The position numbers and the translations under genes were made by a program. The notes beneath the pieces were generated by a model. It was not told where the DNA came from. It was given only the letters and a program-made list of their open reading frames with translations, and did no database searches. Below are positions 21,334 through 29,960 of a stretch of 49,126 nt of DNA, one piece after another. Source of the stretch: Deinococcus aerolatus. GTDB taxonomy: Bacteria; Deinococcota; Deinococci; Deinococcales; Deinococcaceae. Position 1 is the stretch's first letter; each line of letters opens with the position of its first letter. The stretch covers positions 1-49,126 of the forward strand of contig NZ_BMOL01000021.1 in assembly GCF_014647055.1 (NCBI RefSeq). Direction: 5' to 3'.

Positions 21334-22008
21334 TCAGTCCAGCGAGAAGTCCGTCCCTGGATGCGGGTAACGGGGCAGCACGCGGTACACGAACAGGGGA
21401 ATCAGCCGGGGATCAAAGGCCATGCCCGAGTGTTGCAGCAGGTAGGCGGCGGCCTCGTCGGCCGTCCAGGCGGCGCGGTAGGGCCGGTCAGAGACCAGCG
21501 CGTCGTACACGTCGGCCACCTTGATGATGCGCGCCAGCAGGGGAATTGACTCGCCGATCAGGCCCAGCGGGTAGCCCTCGCCGTTCCAGTGCTCATGGTG
21601 GTGCAGGATGGCACCCAGAATCTCATCGTCAATCTGCGGCGCAGTCCGTGCCAGCCGGTGGCCCAGGGCCGGGTGCTGCTGAATCGTCCTGAACTCTGCG
21701 GCCGTCAGGGGGCCTGGCTTCTCGAGAATCTTGCTGCTGATGGCGGCCTTGCCAATGTCGTGGAGCAGGGCTGCCCAGACAACCTGCCGTACATCGCGCT
21801 CATCCAGAAGCAGTCCAGCGGCCTCGGCCAGCTTGAGTGCCAGGGTCATCACGCGGCGTTCGTGGCCAGCGCAGCTGCGGCCCACCACTGTGGTGGTCCA
21901 GGCATCAACTTCCTGAAGGTACGTGTCAATCAGCAGTTCATGCGTGCCAGGCGCGGCGGTCCAGGTTCCAATCTGCTGGTTGTGCCAGGGAACCCACTTG
22001 CGGTTCAT
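21334..22008 (-). CDS. HD-GYP cyclic di-GMP phosphodiesterase
   Basis: 224 residues. The catalytic HD-GYP signature is complete: CAGHERRV (His), ALLHDIGKAAI (HD), ILHHHEHWNGEGYPLGL (HHExxDGxGYP-like) and ARIIKVADVYDALVSDRPYR, then the C-terminal GMAFDPRLI. HD-GYP enzymes hydrolyse cyclic di-GMP. No separate sensor domain; about 45 residues precede the core. Its ATG overlaps the stop of the 61-residue ORF (ATGA), so it ends a three-gene transcript that begins with a secreted peptide. A cyclase, GGDEF type, lies at 25076-26197. Confidence 0.93.
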   Translation of the reverse strand: MNRKWVPWHNQQIGTWTAAPGTHELLIDTYLQEVDAWTTTVVGRSCAGHERRVMTLALKLAEAAGLLLDERDVRQVVWAALLHDIGKAAISSKILEKPGPLTAAEFRTIQQHPALGHRLARTAPQIDDEILGAILHHHEHWNGEGYPLGLIGESIPLLARIIKVADVYDALVSDRPYRAAWTADEAAAYLLQHSGMAFDPRLIPLFVYRVLPRYPHPGTDFSLD

Positions 22009-22190
22009 TCCAGGCCAGCACAGGACAGGCGACCCATCCGGAACGAGAGGCTGTCCATACGGTTGGTCAGCAGCGAGGCGGTGGCCGGACGGACGTTTGA
22101 GACGGCGGCCTGCTGGCGCGTCTGCGTGGCAGTCTCGGTGTTGAAGGCTTCACGGACCTGCTGCATTTTGCGGGGATAAGATACGGCCAT
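22005..22190 (-). CDS. Unrecognised 61-residue protein, operon middle gene
   Basis: MAVSYPRKMQQVREAFNTET at the start; hydrophilic, with no signal or membrane helix, rich in Gln, Arg and Thr, ending CAGLE. Coding status is supported by a good Shine-Dalgarno (GAGGT seven bases before ATG 22190, overlapping the end of the peptide gene), G/C-rich third codon positions, and an ATGA overlap with the HD-GYP gene. It is not recognised. Being sandwiched between a secreted peptide and a phosphodiesterase, it may be a processing partner, immunity or adaptor protein; that is speculation. Confidence 0.6.
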   Translation of the reverse strand: MAVSYPRKMQQVREAFNTETATQTRQQAAVSNVRPATASLLTNRMDSLSFRMGRLSCAGLE

Positions 22191-22200
22191 GTCAGCGACC

Positions 22201-22341
22201 TCAGTTCCCGATCACGCTGGACATGCCAGTGCTGGTGGCTGGAACGCGTTCGAGTCCGGCGCCGCCGACTGGAACGGCGCTGGCCGAGGTAACTGCCAGG
22301 GCGAGGGCAAGGCCGATCAGGGTGCGCAGGGTCTTTTTCAT
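22201..22341 (-). CDS. Putative 46-residue secreted peptide precursor
   Basis: A classic Sec signal (MKKTLRTLIGLALALAVTS, then ASA) is followed by a 24-residue mature part beginning VPVGGAGLERVP and ending SSVIGN. It is too short for most gene finders. Shine-Dalgarno AGGA lies seven bases before ATG 22341, and the next gene starts 10 bp after its stop. The regulator's GTG is only 23 bp away on the other strand. A secreted or processed signalling peptide is the simplest reading; a small envelope peptide is the alternative. Confidence 0.65.
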   Translation of the reverse strand: MKKTLRTLIGLALALAVTSASAVPVGGAGLERVPATSTGMSSVIGN

Positions 22342-22352
22342 AGGGTTATCCT

Positions 22353-22387
22353 AAACGGTTAAGTGTGAACAAGCGTTTAAGCCGTTT
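22353..22387. promoter_or_regulatory. Inverted repeat over the BTAD-regulator start
   Basis: AAACGGTTAA (22353-22362) is matched by TTAAGCCGTTT (22377-22387, one extra base). The dyad spans GTG 22365 and the start side of the divergent peptide operon, so one bound protein could control both. An operator is inferred from symmetry and position. Confidence 0.5.
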
Positions 22388-24278
22388 GGCACAGCTCCGG
22401 GCGGACTTCGATACCGGTGATTATCACTCCGTTTTAACAGTTCTGCAGGCCCAGGATGACCTGAACGCTGAAGAAATCACCTGTCTGGGGATCTCGCTAC
22501 TGCGAACCAGTCAGTTCGCAGCAGCGGAGCAGTCGCTTGAACTGGCGATGGCCCTTGGAAATGACGAGGCTGCCGTGGAATACGGCAACCTGCTGCGGGC
22601 CACCGGTGAAAACAGGAAAGCGGCGTCCCACTTTATTGACCTGCTGCCCCGGTTGGAGGGAGAACTGCTGTTCAGGGCGCTGCGCTGGTACGGCGTGACC
22701 CTGCAGCAGCTGGGCGAACCCGGCGCGGTCAAGGCCATTGAGGACGCGCGGCGCGGGTACCTCTCGCTGGGTGACAGGAAAATAGCGGCACGTCTCTCCC
22801 ATACCCTGGCTTCTACCTATGTCCTTAAGGGTGAATTATCCACTGCGCTGAAGCTGCTGACCGGCGCGTTGCCCGTGCTGGAACAGGACGCGAACAGGCG
22901 TCCCCTGCTGGCGGCCATCTACACCCTGATTGACATCCAGGTCGAGGCGGGTCAGCTGGAGACGGCCGCCGAAACGATCGAGAAGGCGCAGGCCATTGCC
23001 TCGGATTTACGCGACGAGTACGTGGCTCTTCACCTGGACGCCCGCAAGGTCAACATCATGCTGATCGGGGGCGACTACGGCGGTTTTGTCGAGCAGCTTG
23101 TGGATCTGGCGGAACGCGGTGAGAAGCTCCGGGAGTTCTACATCACCGAATACGCGCTGTCGCATCTTGCCAACCACCACAGCCGGGTCGGGGAACATAC
23201 CGAGGCGGTGCGCACCATTGCCCGGCTGCGCGCCCTGAATCCCGATCTGTCGCTGTACGCCCGCGTGGTTCTGGCCATGATGGCCCTGCGGCGCGGTGAC
23301 AGCGCCTCGGCCCTGCGGATGCAGCTGGACGTGCGCGAGGAGGCCACGCAGCGCGGCGCGCATATCGACGCCACGCGGGCCTTGCTGCTGGCGGCGTACT
23401 GCGCGTACCGCATGAATGACCTGCCGCGCTGCACCGGTCTGCTCTCGGAGGCGCTGCTGGAACTTGCGGGCCTGCCCCGCACCCAGTCGCAGACTGTCAT
23501 AGCGCCGGATCTACGGGAAATCGAGGAAATGCTGGCCTACGCCCGGCTGCAGCCAAATCTGGCCCCGCTGCTGGAAGCCGCGCTGGAGGACACCTCGGCG
23601 CTGAGCGGGACCATGCGTGACGATCTGTTTACCAGCGGCATGCGCCTGGAGATCATGACCCTGGGCCAGGAACTGGCCCTGCGCGATGGCATTCCCTGCG
23701 CCATGCGGGTGCGCGGCAGCGTGGCGGTGCTCACCTACCTGGCGCTGCATCCGCGCAGCACCCGGCAGGACGTGGTAACGCAGCTGTGGCCGGACCGCGA
23801 TCCCAAGAAGGCGGCCACGTATTTCCGGCAGTGCGTGACTGACATCCGCGAGGCCATCGGCGCGGACGTGATTCTGGTCGAGGGCGCACATCAGGCCCCC
23901 GAGTACCGCCTGAGCAGCAAGGCCAGCGTCACGCTGGACAGTCAGCGGGTCTTGCAACTGGTGGCCCGCGATCAGCTGCCCGCCGCCGTGGCCGCCTACA
24001 AGGGCGAGTTCCTGCCCAGCATCCAGGAGAGCGAGTGGGCCGAGGAGCAGCGCATGACCATCCAGCGGGCGCTGGTGGGGTCACTGCGGGCCGAGTTGCG
24101 GGCCTCGCAGATCGAGCGGGGGCAGGAGCGGCGGGTGGTGCTGCTGGCGACGGCCATTCTGGGCATCGACCCCGGCGACATCGAGACCGAGGACCTGCGC
24201 CTGTCGGTGGCGCGGCAGGTGTCCAGTCCCTCGGAGATCGCGCGTTTCGAGGCCGAGCGGCACCGGCGCATGAACTGA
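22365..24278 (+). CDS. TPR-repeat transcriptional regulator with winged-helix/BTAD domain
   Basis: 637 residues. The N-terminal ~420 residues are helical repeats of TPR type (FDTGDYHSVLTVLQAQDDLN, AAEQSLELAMALGNDEAAVEYGNLL, ETAAETIEKAQAIASDL, and more). A winged helix follows (VLTYLALHPRSTRQDVVTQLWPDRDPKKAATYFRQCVTDIREAIG), then a BTAD-type region (AVAAYKGEFLPSIQESEWAEEQR). SARP-like regulators activate nearby genes; TPR regions in other families bind peptides. GTG 22365 lacks a clear Shine-Dalgarno. It is divergent from the peptide operon by 23 bp, suggesting linked control. Confidence 0.85.
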   Translation: MNKRLSRLAQLRADFDTGDYHSVLTVLQAQDDLNAEEITCLGISLLRTSQFAAAEQSLELAMALGNDEAAVEYGNLLRATGENRKAASHFIDLLPRLEGELLFRALRWYGVTLQQLGEPGAVKAIEDARRGYLSLGDRKIAARLSHTLASTYVLKGELSTALKLLTGALPVLEQDANRRPLLAAIYTLIDIQVEAGQLETAAETIEKAQAIASDLRDEYVALHLDARKVNIMLIGGDYGGFVEQLVDLAERGEKLREFYITEYALSHLANHHSRVGEHTEAVRTIARLRALNPDLSLYARVVLAMMALRRGDSASALRMQLDVREEATQRGAHIDATRALLLAAYCAYRMNDLPRCTGLLSEALLELAGLPRTQSQTVIAPDLREIEEMLAYARLQPNLAPLLEAALEDTSALSGTMRDDLFTSGMRLEIMTLGQELALRDGIPCAMRVRGSVAVLTYLALHPRSTRQDVVTQLWPDRDPKKAATYFRQCVTDIREAIGADVILVEGAHQAPEYRLSSKASVTLDSQRVLQLVARDQLPAAVAAYKGEFLPSIQESEWAEEQRMTIQRALVGSLRAELRASQIERGQERRVVLLATAILGIDPGDIETEDLRLSVARQVSSPSEIARFEAERHRRMN

Positions 24279-24370
24279 GCGCCCTGTGCTGAGCCGTCTG
24301 CGTTGGGCTGTCTGGGCAAGCCGATGCCCCTGGCCTGAATGCTGGGTGCCGGTACGCCGGGCGCTGGCGC

Positions 24371-24766
24371 TCAGCCCTCGGTGGACGCGCCGGGGCGGGT
24401 GGTCCATCCGGGGGCTGGTTCGATGGTCTCTGCGGGGGCCTTGCCGGGTTCCAGACCGCTGCTGCTGGCCGTCTGCAGCGGCGTGAGGCGCATGCCCGGC
24501 GCGCACTCGATCTGGCAGGACAGCCGGGCCTGACCCAGCAGGTCCTTTTCCGTGAGCTTGTCGTACTCGGCCAGCGTCATGGCGTCGGGTTCGCCCTCCT
24601 GAAACGACACGCGGCAGGTGGTGCACCTCGCCACGCCGCCGCAGCGGTGCAGGATGTCCACGCCGCCGCGCTCCAGCGCCAGCACCAGCCGCTCGCCCGT
24701 GCGCGCCGTGAGTTCTCCGAAGCCTTCAATCTGAAGGGTGATGTCCTGGGGGGTGAGCTGGGTCAT
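24371..24766 (-). CDS. [2Fe-2S] ferredoxin
   Basis: 131 residues. The plant-type cluster motif is visible: HRCGGVARCTTCRV (C-x5-C-x2-C) and RLSCQIEC. The first half (ITLQIEGFGELTARTGERLVLALERGGVDIL) matches the beta-grasp start. It carries electrons to unidentified partners. A Ser/Pro/Glu tail of ~30 residues is extra. ATG 24766 lies seven bases after CATCCT (24774-24779, minus strand), another leaderless-type arrangement; an upstream extension is low complexity. Convergent with the BTAD gene. Confidence 0.88.
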   Translation of the reverse strand: MTQLTPQDITLQIEGFGELTARTGERLVLALERGGVDILHRCGGVARCTTCRVSFQEGEPDAMTLAEYDKLTEKDLLGQARLSCQIECAPGMRLTPLQTASSSGLEPGKAPAETIEPAPGWTTRPGASTEG

Positions 24767-24887
24767 GGCCGACAGGATGGCATGCCTGGAGTCCTGTGGT
24801 GTGGCCCGCCGGAAACCCTGCGCTGCGCCCCCGCTTGACCGCTGCTGCCCTGGCCTGTAGCTCGCCCCGGCCTGTAGCTTACGGTCC

Positions 24888-24983
24888 ATGAGCGAGCAGA
24901 CGTTCCCCCAGACGCAGCGCCCCGGTGGCCTGCTGCGTGTTGCTGCGGGCCTGCCCGTGCTCCCGCCGCCCTCCGGGGTGTAG
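24888..24983 (+). CDS. Possible 31-residue leaderless mini-ORF
   Basis: MSEQTFPQTQRPGG at the start, ending PVLPPPSGV. TAGCTT (24875-24880) lies seven bases before ATG 24888, the leaderless pattern. The promoter stretch GGCCTGTAGCT is duplicated just upstream. No family recognised; may be a gene remnant. Most of the otherwise empty ~300 bp between ferredoxin and the GGDEF gene is occupied by this. Confidence 0.4.
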   Translation: MSEQTFPQTQRPGGLLRVAAGLPVLPPPSGV

Positions 24984-25075
24984 AGAGGTCTGCTGCCGGA
25001 CGCGTCCCAGTGACGCCTGACCCGCCGTTTTTACATTCCTGAAGGGAGAAAAATATGCGCCTCTCAAGCCACAAA

Positions 25076-26197
25076 TCAGCTCTCCGGCGACCCACCCAGG
25101 TCCGCGTGCCCCTGCACGACGGCCCGGTCCCGCCCCGAGGCCTTGGCCGCGTACAGGGCGGCGTCGGCACGGGCCAGCAGGCCGTTGAAGTCCTCGCCCG
25201 GACGCACGCTGCTGGAGCCGATGCTCACCGTCACCTGAAGGTGCTGCGGCCACGTCCAGGCGCGGAACTCGGCCAGCAGCTGCTGGGCGCGGATCTGGGC
25301 ACGCTCCGGCGTCGTGCCCGGCATCACCACGATGAACTCCTCGCCTCCCCAGCGCCCCAGCGTGGGCGGCGACGCCCCGGCCTCGGTGGCGCAGTTCTGA
25401 AGCACCTGCCCCGCCGCCGTCAGCACCTCGTCGCCCACGCCGTGGCCGTGGTGGTCGTTGATGCGCTTGAAGTGGTCCAGGTCGATTAGAAAAATGGACC
25501 CAGTCTGTCCGCGCTCCACGTCCCTCAGCAGGGCCTCCACAGCGGGATACACCGCGTGGCGGTTGGGCAGCCGGGTCAGGGGATCGGTGAAGGCCAGCTG
25601 TCGCAGCAGTTCCTGGGTCTCGTTCTGGACGGCGTACTGGGCGCGGAACCACGACAGGCCCCAGACCAGCAGAAACACCATCACGGCATTGATCTGTACC
25701 CTCACAAGACCACCGACAGACGCTGCGGCATATGTCGTGGGCAGCAGCCACGGCAGCAGCAGGCTGAAGGGCAGGTACGTCAGGTTGAACGTGGCCGCGC
25801 GGCCCTGCGGCAGGGCCAGAAAGGCCAGGATGCAGACACACAGGACCGTCCAGTACGGTCCGCTGTTGGGATACGGTCCAGGCAGCGAGGCCCCCGTCAG
25901 ACTGGCCAGGACGATGTGGACGGTGCTCGCGGCGCTCAGCACCCCGACAGAGGCAAGCTCAATGACAAGCAGGGCCCCGCCGGTCAGCAGCCACCACAGG
26001 CCCGGCACGCAGAGTGCCAGCAGCACCGGCGCGACGTACTGAAGGTACGGTTCGTTCAGGTTCATCACGCGCTGCAAGACAAGAAAGCTCAGCAGCAGCG
26101 CCATGGCGCTGCACAGCGTGCCGATGTACAGCCGGCGCCGGACTGCCCTGCCGTAAGGATCGCGGCTGGGTAGGAGGAGGCTGGCGTCCGGACTCAT
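25076..26197 (-). CDS. Membrane diguanylate cyclase (GGDEF)
   Basis: 373 residues. Five or six N-terminal membrane helices (residues ~25-190) are followed by the GGDEF domain: [39 protein letters not shown], and the active-site [11 protein letters not shown], with TVSIGSS later. It makes cyclic di-GMP from two GTP. No RxxD inhibitory site is seen five residues before GGEEF. ATG 26197 follows TACGCT (26206-26211, minus strand) by eight bases. A palindrome at 26231-26243 lies just upstream of its promoter. Confidence 0.93.
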   Translation of the reverse strand: MSPDASLLLPSRDPYGRAVRRRLYIGTLCSAMALLLSFLVLQRVMNLNEPYLQYVAPVLLALCVPGLWWLLTGGALLVIELASVGVLSAASTVHIVLASLTGASLPGPYPNSGPYWTVLCVCILAFLALPQGRAATFNLTYLPFSLLLPWLLPTTYAAASVGGLVRVQINAVMVFLLVWGLSWFRAQYAVQNETQELLRQLAFTDPLTRLPNRHAVYPAVEALLRDVERGQTGSIFLIDLDHFKRINDHHGHGVGDEVLTAAGQVLQNCATEAGASPPTLGRWGGEEFIVVMPGTTPERAQIRAQQLLAEFRAWTWPQHLQVTVSIGSSSVRPGEDFNGLLARADAALYAAKASGRDRAVVQGHADLGGSPES

Positions 26198-26230
26198 ATG
26201 CGTCCAGCGTAGTCGGCCCGCTCTTGCTCA

Positions 26231-26243
26231 CACCTGACAGGTG
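26231..26243. promoter_or_regulatory. 13-bp palindrome upstream of the GGDEF promoter
   Basis: CACCTGACAGGTG: two 6-base arms around a central A, about 20 bp upstream of the TACGCT -10 of the diguanylate cyclase and 74 bp upstream of the rhomboid start. Candidate operator; unsupported by binding data. Confidence 0.4.
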
Positions 26244-26316
26244 GGCATTCGTGGCGGGCCGCACGGACCCAGGCGGACCCACTGAACCTCATGCCCATTT
26301 CCCGCAGACTGGGGCC

Positions 26317-26946
26317 ATGAGACCGCCCCCATCCCCCGTCCGCCGCCCGGAGCCCCGCACCGCGCCGGGGCGGCCGCAGCCTGGTCCCGCGCTGGGCGTG
26401 ACGGCCGCGCTGATCGCCGCCATCTGGGCGCAGGAACTGATCGACCTGTTCGCCTTTGGCGGTGGCCTGGACGTCTACGGCATCGAGCCTCGTGCGCCGG
26501 GGACGTTCTGGCATGTGCTGATCGCCCCCTTCCTGCACTACGGTTTCGATCATCTGATCGCCAACACCGTGCCGCTGGCGGTGCTGGCCTTCATGAGCGC
26601 GGTGCGTGGCGTGGGCCGGTTCCTGGCGATGACATTGGTGGTGGCGGTGGTGGGCGGCGGTCTGGTGTGGCTGCTGGGGCGCGGCGGCAGCGTGCATCTG
26701 GGGGCCAGTGCGCTGATCTTCGGCTATCTGGCGTACCTGCTGGGCGTGGGCTGGTGGGAGCGCACCCCCGCCGCGATCGGCGTGGCCGTGGTGGCAGCCG
26801 CGCTGTACGGCGGCATCATCTGGGGCGTGCTGCCGGGCAATCCGGCGGTGTCCTGGGAGGCGCATCTGTTCGGTTTTCTGGCGGGCCTGCTGGCGGCGCT
26901 GCTGCTGCATGGGCGCAGGCCGCGCCGGGTGGAGGGCAGAACGTAG
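26317..26946 (+). CDS. Rhomboid-family intramembrane serine protease
   Basis: 209 residues, about six membrane helices. The catalytic serine helix is [11 protein letters not shown] (family GxSG, here GASA), the histidine is in [22 protein letters not shown], and [18 protein letters not shown] is the usual second-helix signature. It cleaves membrane proteins within the bilayer. CAGACT (26305-26310) lies six bases before ATG 26317. Proline-rich cytoplasmic N-terminus of ~25 residues. It is divergent from the GGDEF gene. Confidence 0.87.
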   Translation: MRPPPSPVRRPEPRTAPGRPQPGPALGVTAALIAAIWAQELIDLFAFGGGLDVYGIEPRAPGTFWHVLIAPFLHYGFDHLIANTVPLAVLAFMSAVRGVGRFLAMTLVVAVVGGGLVWLLGRGGSVHLGASALIFGYLAYLLGVGWWERTPAAIGVAVVAAALYGGIIWGVLPGNPAVSWEAHLFGFLAGLLAALLLHGRRPRRVEGRT

Positions 26947-26983
26947 GGCTGTTTTGCCCCGGCCAGTAGTCCCACAGGGTCAC

Positions 26984-27613
26984 TCAGTAGTCCCCCAGCG
27001 TCACCAGGCCGCCCGGCGTTTCCAGCACGGCATGCAACTCGGGCTGCGGGGCCTCATAGACTTCCACCTCGCCCATGAAGTTCAGGCGGTCCAGCACGGC
27101 GCGCAGGGCGTCAGGGGTGGGCGTGCCCAGGCGCAGACGGCCCAGCCGCACGCCCACATCGGTCAGGCGTTCGGGGGGCGGGGGCGTGTGCCACACGATG
27201 CGCGACGGGGCCACGCCGCCCATGGGCAGCCCGCCGTCCTCGGGCACGGTCAGCGCCCAGCGGTTCTCGCCGCGCGAGAGTTCCAGCACCTCCGGCCCCG
27301 GTTCCAGCGCCGCCAGCGCCGCCACCCAGTGAATCAGCGCGGGGCCGCCTTCCAGCCGCTTTTGCAACGCCGGCGTGTCCAGCCCGAACCAGCGCGGGCG
27401 GGACGGGGCGGGCGCGTCGGGATCGGTGGCGATGACCTCCAGGTAGCTGTCCGGCCCCAGCGACAGCAGCGCGTTGTGGGTGCCGAAGGTCCCGTGCTTG
27501 CCGCCGTCCTGCATGGGCACGTCCAGGCGGCCTTCAAGCCACGCGCGGCCCTCCTGGAGCGTGCGGGCGGCGATGACCAGATGATCCAGGGTGGCGGGCA
27601 TGGGGGCCAGCAT
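26984..27613 (-). CDS. VOC/glyoxalase-like domain protein
   Basis: About 209 residues. The first half, [22 protein letters not shown]...[22 protein letters not shown], shows the beta-alpha-beta-beta-beta unit with metal-ligand-like His and Glu; a second, less conserved half ends [13 protein letters not shown]. Matches the glyoxalase-like (PF13468-type) single-chain family of unknown substrate. Two starts compete: ATG 27613, six bases after CACGAT, and ATG 27601, where family similarity begins. Convergent with the rhomboid gene. Confidence 0.75.
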   Translation of the reverse strand: MLAPMPATLDHLVIAARTLQEGRAWLEGRLDVPMQDGGKHGTFGTHNALLSLGPDSYLEVIATDPDAPAPSRPRWFGLDTPALQKRLEGGPALIHWVAALAALEPGPEVLELSRGENRWALTVPEDGGLPMGGVAPSRIVWHTPPPPERLTDVGVRLGRLRLGTPTPDALRAVLDRLNFMGEVEVYEAPQPELHAVLETPGGLVTLGDY

Positions 27614-27670
27614 ACGCAGATCGTGACCGGCAGGCTTGCAGGGGGGCCGTGACCCCGCGCACGCTGGGGT

Positions 27671-27853
27671 ATGACTCTGCGCCGCTGGCTTGTGGGGGTG
27701 TTCCGGCGGGACACCCGGCCTCTCCCCCCGCCGCGTGACGGTCAGGATGACGGGACCGGCGTCCTGGTGCCTGCCGGGCCGCGTCCGCTGCGGGGCGGGG
27801 CACACGCGAGGCCGCCCGTGCCCGACACGGAGCAGCCCGAGCCCACCCCCTAG
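27671..27853 (+). CDS. Possible 60-residue basic, proline-rich small protein
   Basis: [20 protein letters not shown] at the start, with an amphipathic basic head and a proline-rich tail. CACGCT lies five bases before ATG 27671, a leaderless-like spacing, and the third codon positions are GC-rich as in real genes here. No family recognised. Low confidence that it is translated; it partly fills the 27614-28075 gap, the rest of which holds the acyl-CoA synthetase promoter and leader. Confidence 0.35.
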   Translation: MTLRRWLVGVFRRDTRPLPPPRDGQDDGTGVLVPAGPRPLRGGAHARPPVPDTEQPEPTP

Positions 27854-27977
27854 CGCCGCCCCCGCCGCATGCGGTCCCCTCGCGTGGCCGCGCTTCCCGT
27901 CGGTCACGGGCGGTTCGTCTTCCGGCCAGCCGGGGCAGAACGCACGCGGGAACACGTCTGCCGTGGCCCGTACTCTC

Positions 27978-28038
27978 TATACTCGGCGCAAACACCAGCG
28001 ATCTGTCAGGGTGGCCGCAGCGGGCCACCGCCGCTTTT
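27978..28038 (+). promoter_or_regulatory. Promoter and hairpin leader of the acyl-CoA synthetase gene
   Basis: TATACT (27978-27983) is a good -10 lying ~90 bp upstream of ATG 28076. Between them, GGTGGCC (28010-28016) pairs with GGCCACC (28023-28029), then GCCGC and TTTTCTTT, so the leader contains a terminator-like hairpin. A Shine-Dalgarno GGAGG follows at 28064-28068. Confidence 0.6.
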
Positions 28039-28075
28039 CTTTCCCTGTTCCGTGAAATTCTGTGGAGGCTCAACT

Positions 28076-29764
28076 ATGCAAGGCAACATGATGGACGTTC
28101 AACTGACGGTGCCCACCATTCTGGAGCGCATTCGCGGGCAGTACAGTGCTCGCGAGGTGGTCAGCCTGCTGGCCGCGGGCCGCGACGACGCGGGCAACCC
28201 CATACCTAAAAAACACCGCACCACCTACGGCGATGTGGCAGACCGCGCCCTGCGGCTGGCGGGTGGTCTGCTGGGCCTGGGTCTGGAGCGCGGGGACCGG
28301 GTGGCAACGCTGGCGGTCAACTCGTTCCGGCACCTGGAGGCGTACCTGGGCGTGCCCAGCGCGGGGCTGGTGCTGCACACGGTCAACATCCGCCTGCACC
28401 CCGAGCAGGTGGCCTGGATCCTGAACGACGCCGAGGACCGCGTGCTGATGATCGAGAACGTCTTCGCGGCGATGATCCCGGCGCTGAAGGCCGCCTGCCC
28501 CAGGCTGGAACACATCATCGTGATGGGACCGCTGCCGCAGCAGATGCCCGGCATCCACGACTACGACACCTTCGTGATGGGCGCGGAGCCTCTGCCCCGC
28601 TATCCGCGTCTGGACGAGAACGACGCGGCGGCAATGTGCTACACCTCCGGCACCACGGGCAACCCCAAGGGCGTGATCTACACCCACCGTTCCACCGTGC
28701 TGCACTCGCTGGCCAGCGCCCCCAAGGACGCCCTGAACGTGGGTGAGGCCGACAGCGTGCTGCCCATCGTGCCGATGTTCCACGTCAACGCCTGGGGCCT
28801 GCCCTACACCTGCGCCATGTACGGCGCCAAGCAGGTCTTTGCCGGGGTCTTCAGTGACGGCCGGAGCATTGCCACGCTGCTGCAGGACGAAGGGGTGACC
28901 ATCACGGCGGGCGTGCCGACCATCTGGATGGGCCTGCTGGCTGAGCTGGACCGCGCCAGGGAGGCCGGGGAGCCGTACAGTCTGGACGGCCTGGAGCGCG
29001 TGATCGTGGGCGGCAGCGCCGCGCCGGAAGCCATGATCCGCGCCTTCCAGAACCGGCATGGCCTGACCATGCTGCAGGCCTGGGGCATGACCGAAACGCA
29101 CCCGCTGGGCACCGCGAGCAGCGTGCCATTCGACGTGGATCCCACCAGCGACGAGGGCTACCGGCTGCGCGCCAAGCAGGGCCGCAGCGTGCCGCTGGTC
29201 TTTCTGGAGATCGTGGATGGCAACCGCCAGCGGCTGCCGCACGACGGCAAGACCATGGGCAACCTGATCGCGCGCGGGCCGTGGATCGCCAACAGCTACT
29301 ACAAGGGCGCAGGACAGGACAATTTCTTTGAACTGGACGGTGACCTGTGGTTTGACACCGGGGACATCTCCACCCTCGACGAGCGTGGGTACATGCACAT
29401 CCAGGACCGCAGCAAGGACCTGATCAAGTCGGGCGGCGAGTGGATCAGCAGCGTGGACCTGGAAAACGCGATCATGGCCCACCCCGCCGTGGCGCAGTGC
29501 GCCGTGATTGCCATGGACGATCCCAAGTGGGACGAGCGCCCGCTGGCCGTGGTGGTGCCGCGTCCCGGCCAGAGCGTGACCCATCAGGAACTGCTGGACC
29601 TGCTGGAACCCAACTTCGCCAAGTTCTGGCTGCCGGACGCCACCGTGCTGACCGACAGCATTCCCATCGGCGCCACCGGCAAGTTCCTGAAGCGCGAGCT
29701 GCGTGAGGAGTACCGGGGCTACTCGGCAGGCAACTCACCGCAGCGCCCCGAGCAGCCTGAGTAA
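28076..29764 (+). CDS. Long-chain (fatty) acyl-CoA synthetase
   Basis: 562 residues, ANL superfamily. Acyl group activation through an acyl-adenylate, then CoA thioester formation. Motifs: the P-loop [60 protein letters not shown] and the catalytic lysine in [12 protein letters not shown]. The C-terminal ~15 residues are a Ser/Pro/Glu tail. ATG 28076 is chosen for its Shine-Dalgarno; upstream codons are not conserved-looking. Fatty-acid chain preference cannot be read from sequence. A strong terminator follows. Confidence 0.92.
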   Translation: MQGNMMDVQLTVPTILERIRGQYSAREVVSLLAAGRDDAGNPIPKKHRTTYGDVADRALRLAGGLLGLGLERGDRVATLAVNSFRHLEAYLGVPSAGLVLHTVNIRLHPEQVAWILNDAEDRVLMIENVFAAMIPALKAACPRLEHIIVMGPLPQQMPGIHDYDTFVMGAEPLPRYPRLDENDAAAMCYTSGTTGNPKGVIYTHRSTVLHSLASAPKDALNVGEADSVLPIVPMFHVNAWGLPYTCAMYGAKQVFAGVFSDGRSIATLLQDEGVTITAGVPTIWMGLLAELDRAREAGEPYSLDGLERVIVGGSAAPEAMIRAFQNRHGLTMLQAWGMTETHPLGTASSVPFDVDPTSDEGYRLRAKQGRSVPLVFLEIVDGNRQRLPHDGKTMGNLIARGPWIANSYYKGAGQDNFFELDGDLWFDTGDISTLDERGYMHIQDRSKDLIKSGGEWISSVDLENAIMAHPAVAQCAVIAMDDPKWDERPLAVVVPRPGQSVTHQELLDLLEPNFAKFWLPDATVLTDSIPIGATGKFLKRELREEYRGYSAGNSPQRPEQPE

Positions 29765-29778
29765 GGTTCAGCCTTACC

Positions 29779-29813
29779 GCGCCGCCTCTTCACTGAAGAG
29801 GCGGCGCTTTTTT
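29779..29813 (+). terminator. Strong intrinsic terminator after the acyl-CoA synthetase
   Basis: A 13-bp perfect stem (GCGCCGCCTCTTC / GAAGAGGCGGCGC, 29779-29791 and 29795-29807) with loop ACT, then six T. Confidence 0.95.
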
Positions 29814-29960
29814 GGCTGTGTGGTGCCTTCTGGCGCACGCCTGACAGGATGACGCTCTGACAAACCCTGGATAGGGCTGCCCCGGCACGGCGGGTAGTCT
29901 CGGTTTCGCCGGATCCAGCGTCAAGGCCCAGGTCAATGCCCAAAACGTAGAATCCCCCCT

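Noticed and set aside
25055..25489. A 144-codon frame starting with a good Shine-Dalgarno
   Set aside because: It runs antisense through the GGDEF catalytic region and has His/Arg/Gly-rich shadow composition; kept only as an antisense-transcription finding.
28070..29584. A ~500-codon frame opposite the acyl-CoA synthetase
   Set aside because: It mirrors the synthetase frame and shows Val/Gly/His-rich random composition; the synthetase has complete ANL motifs.
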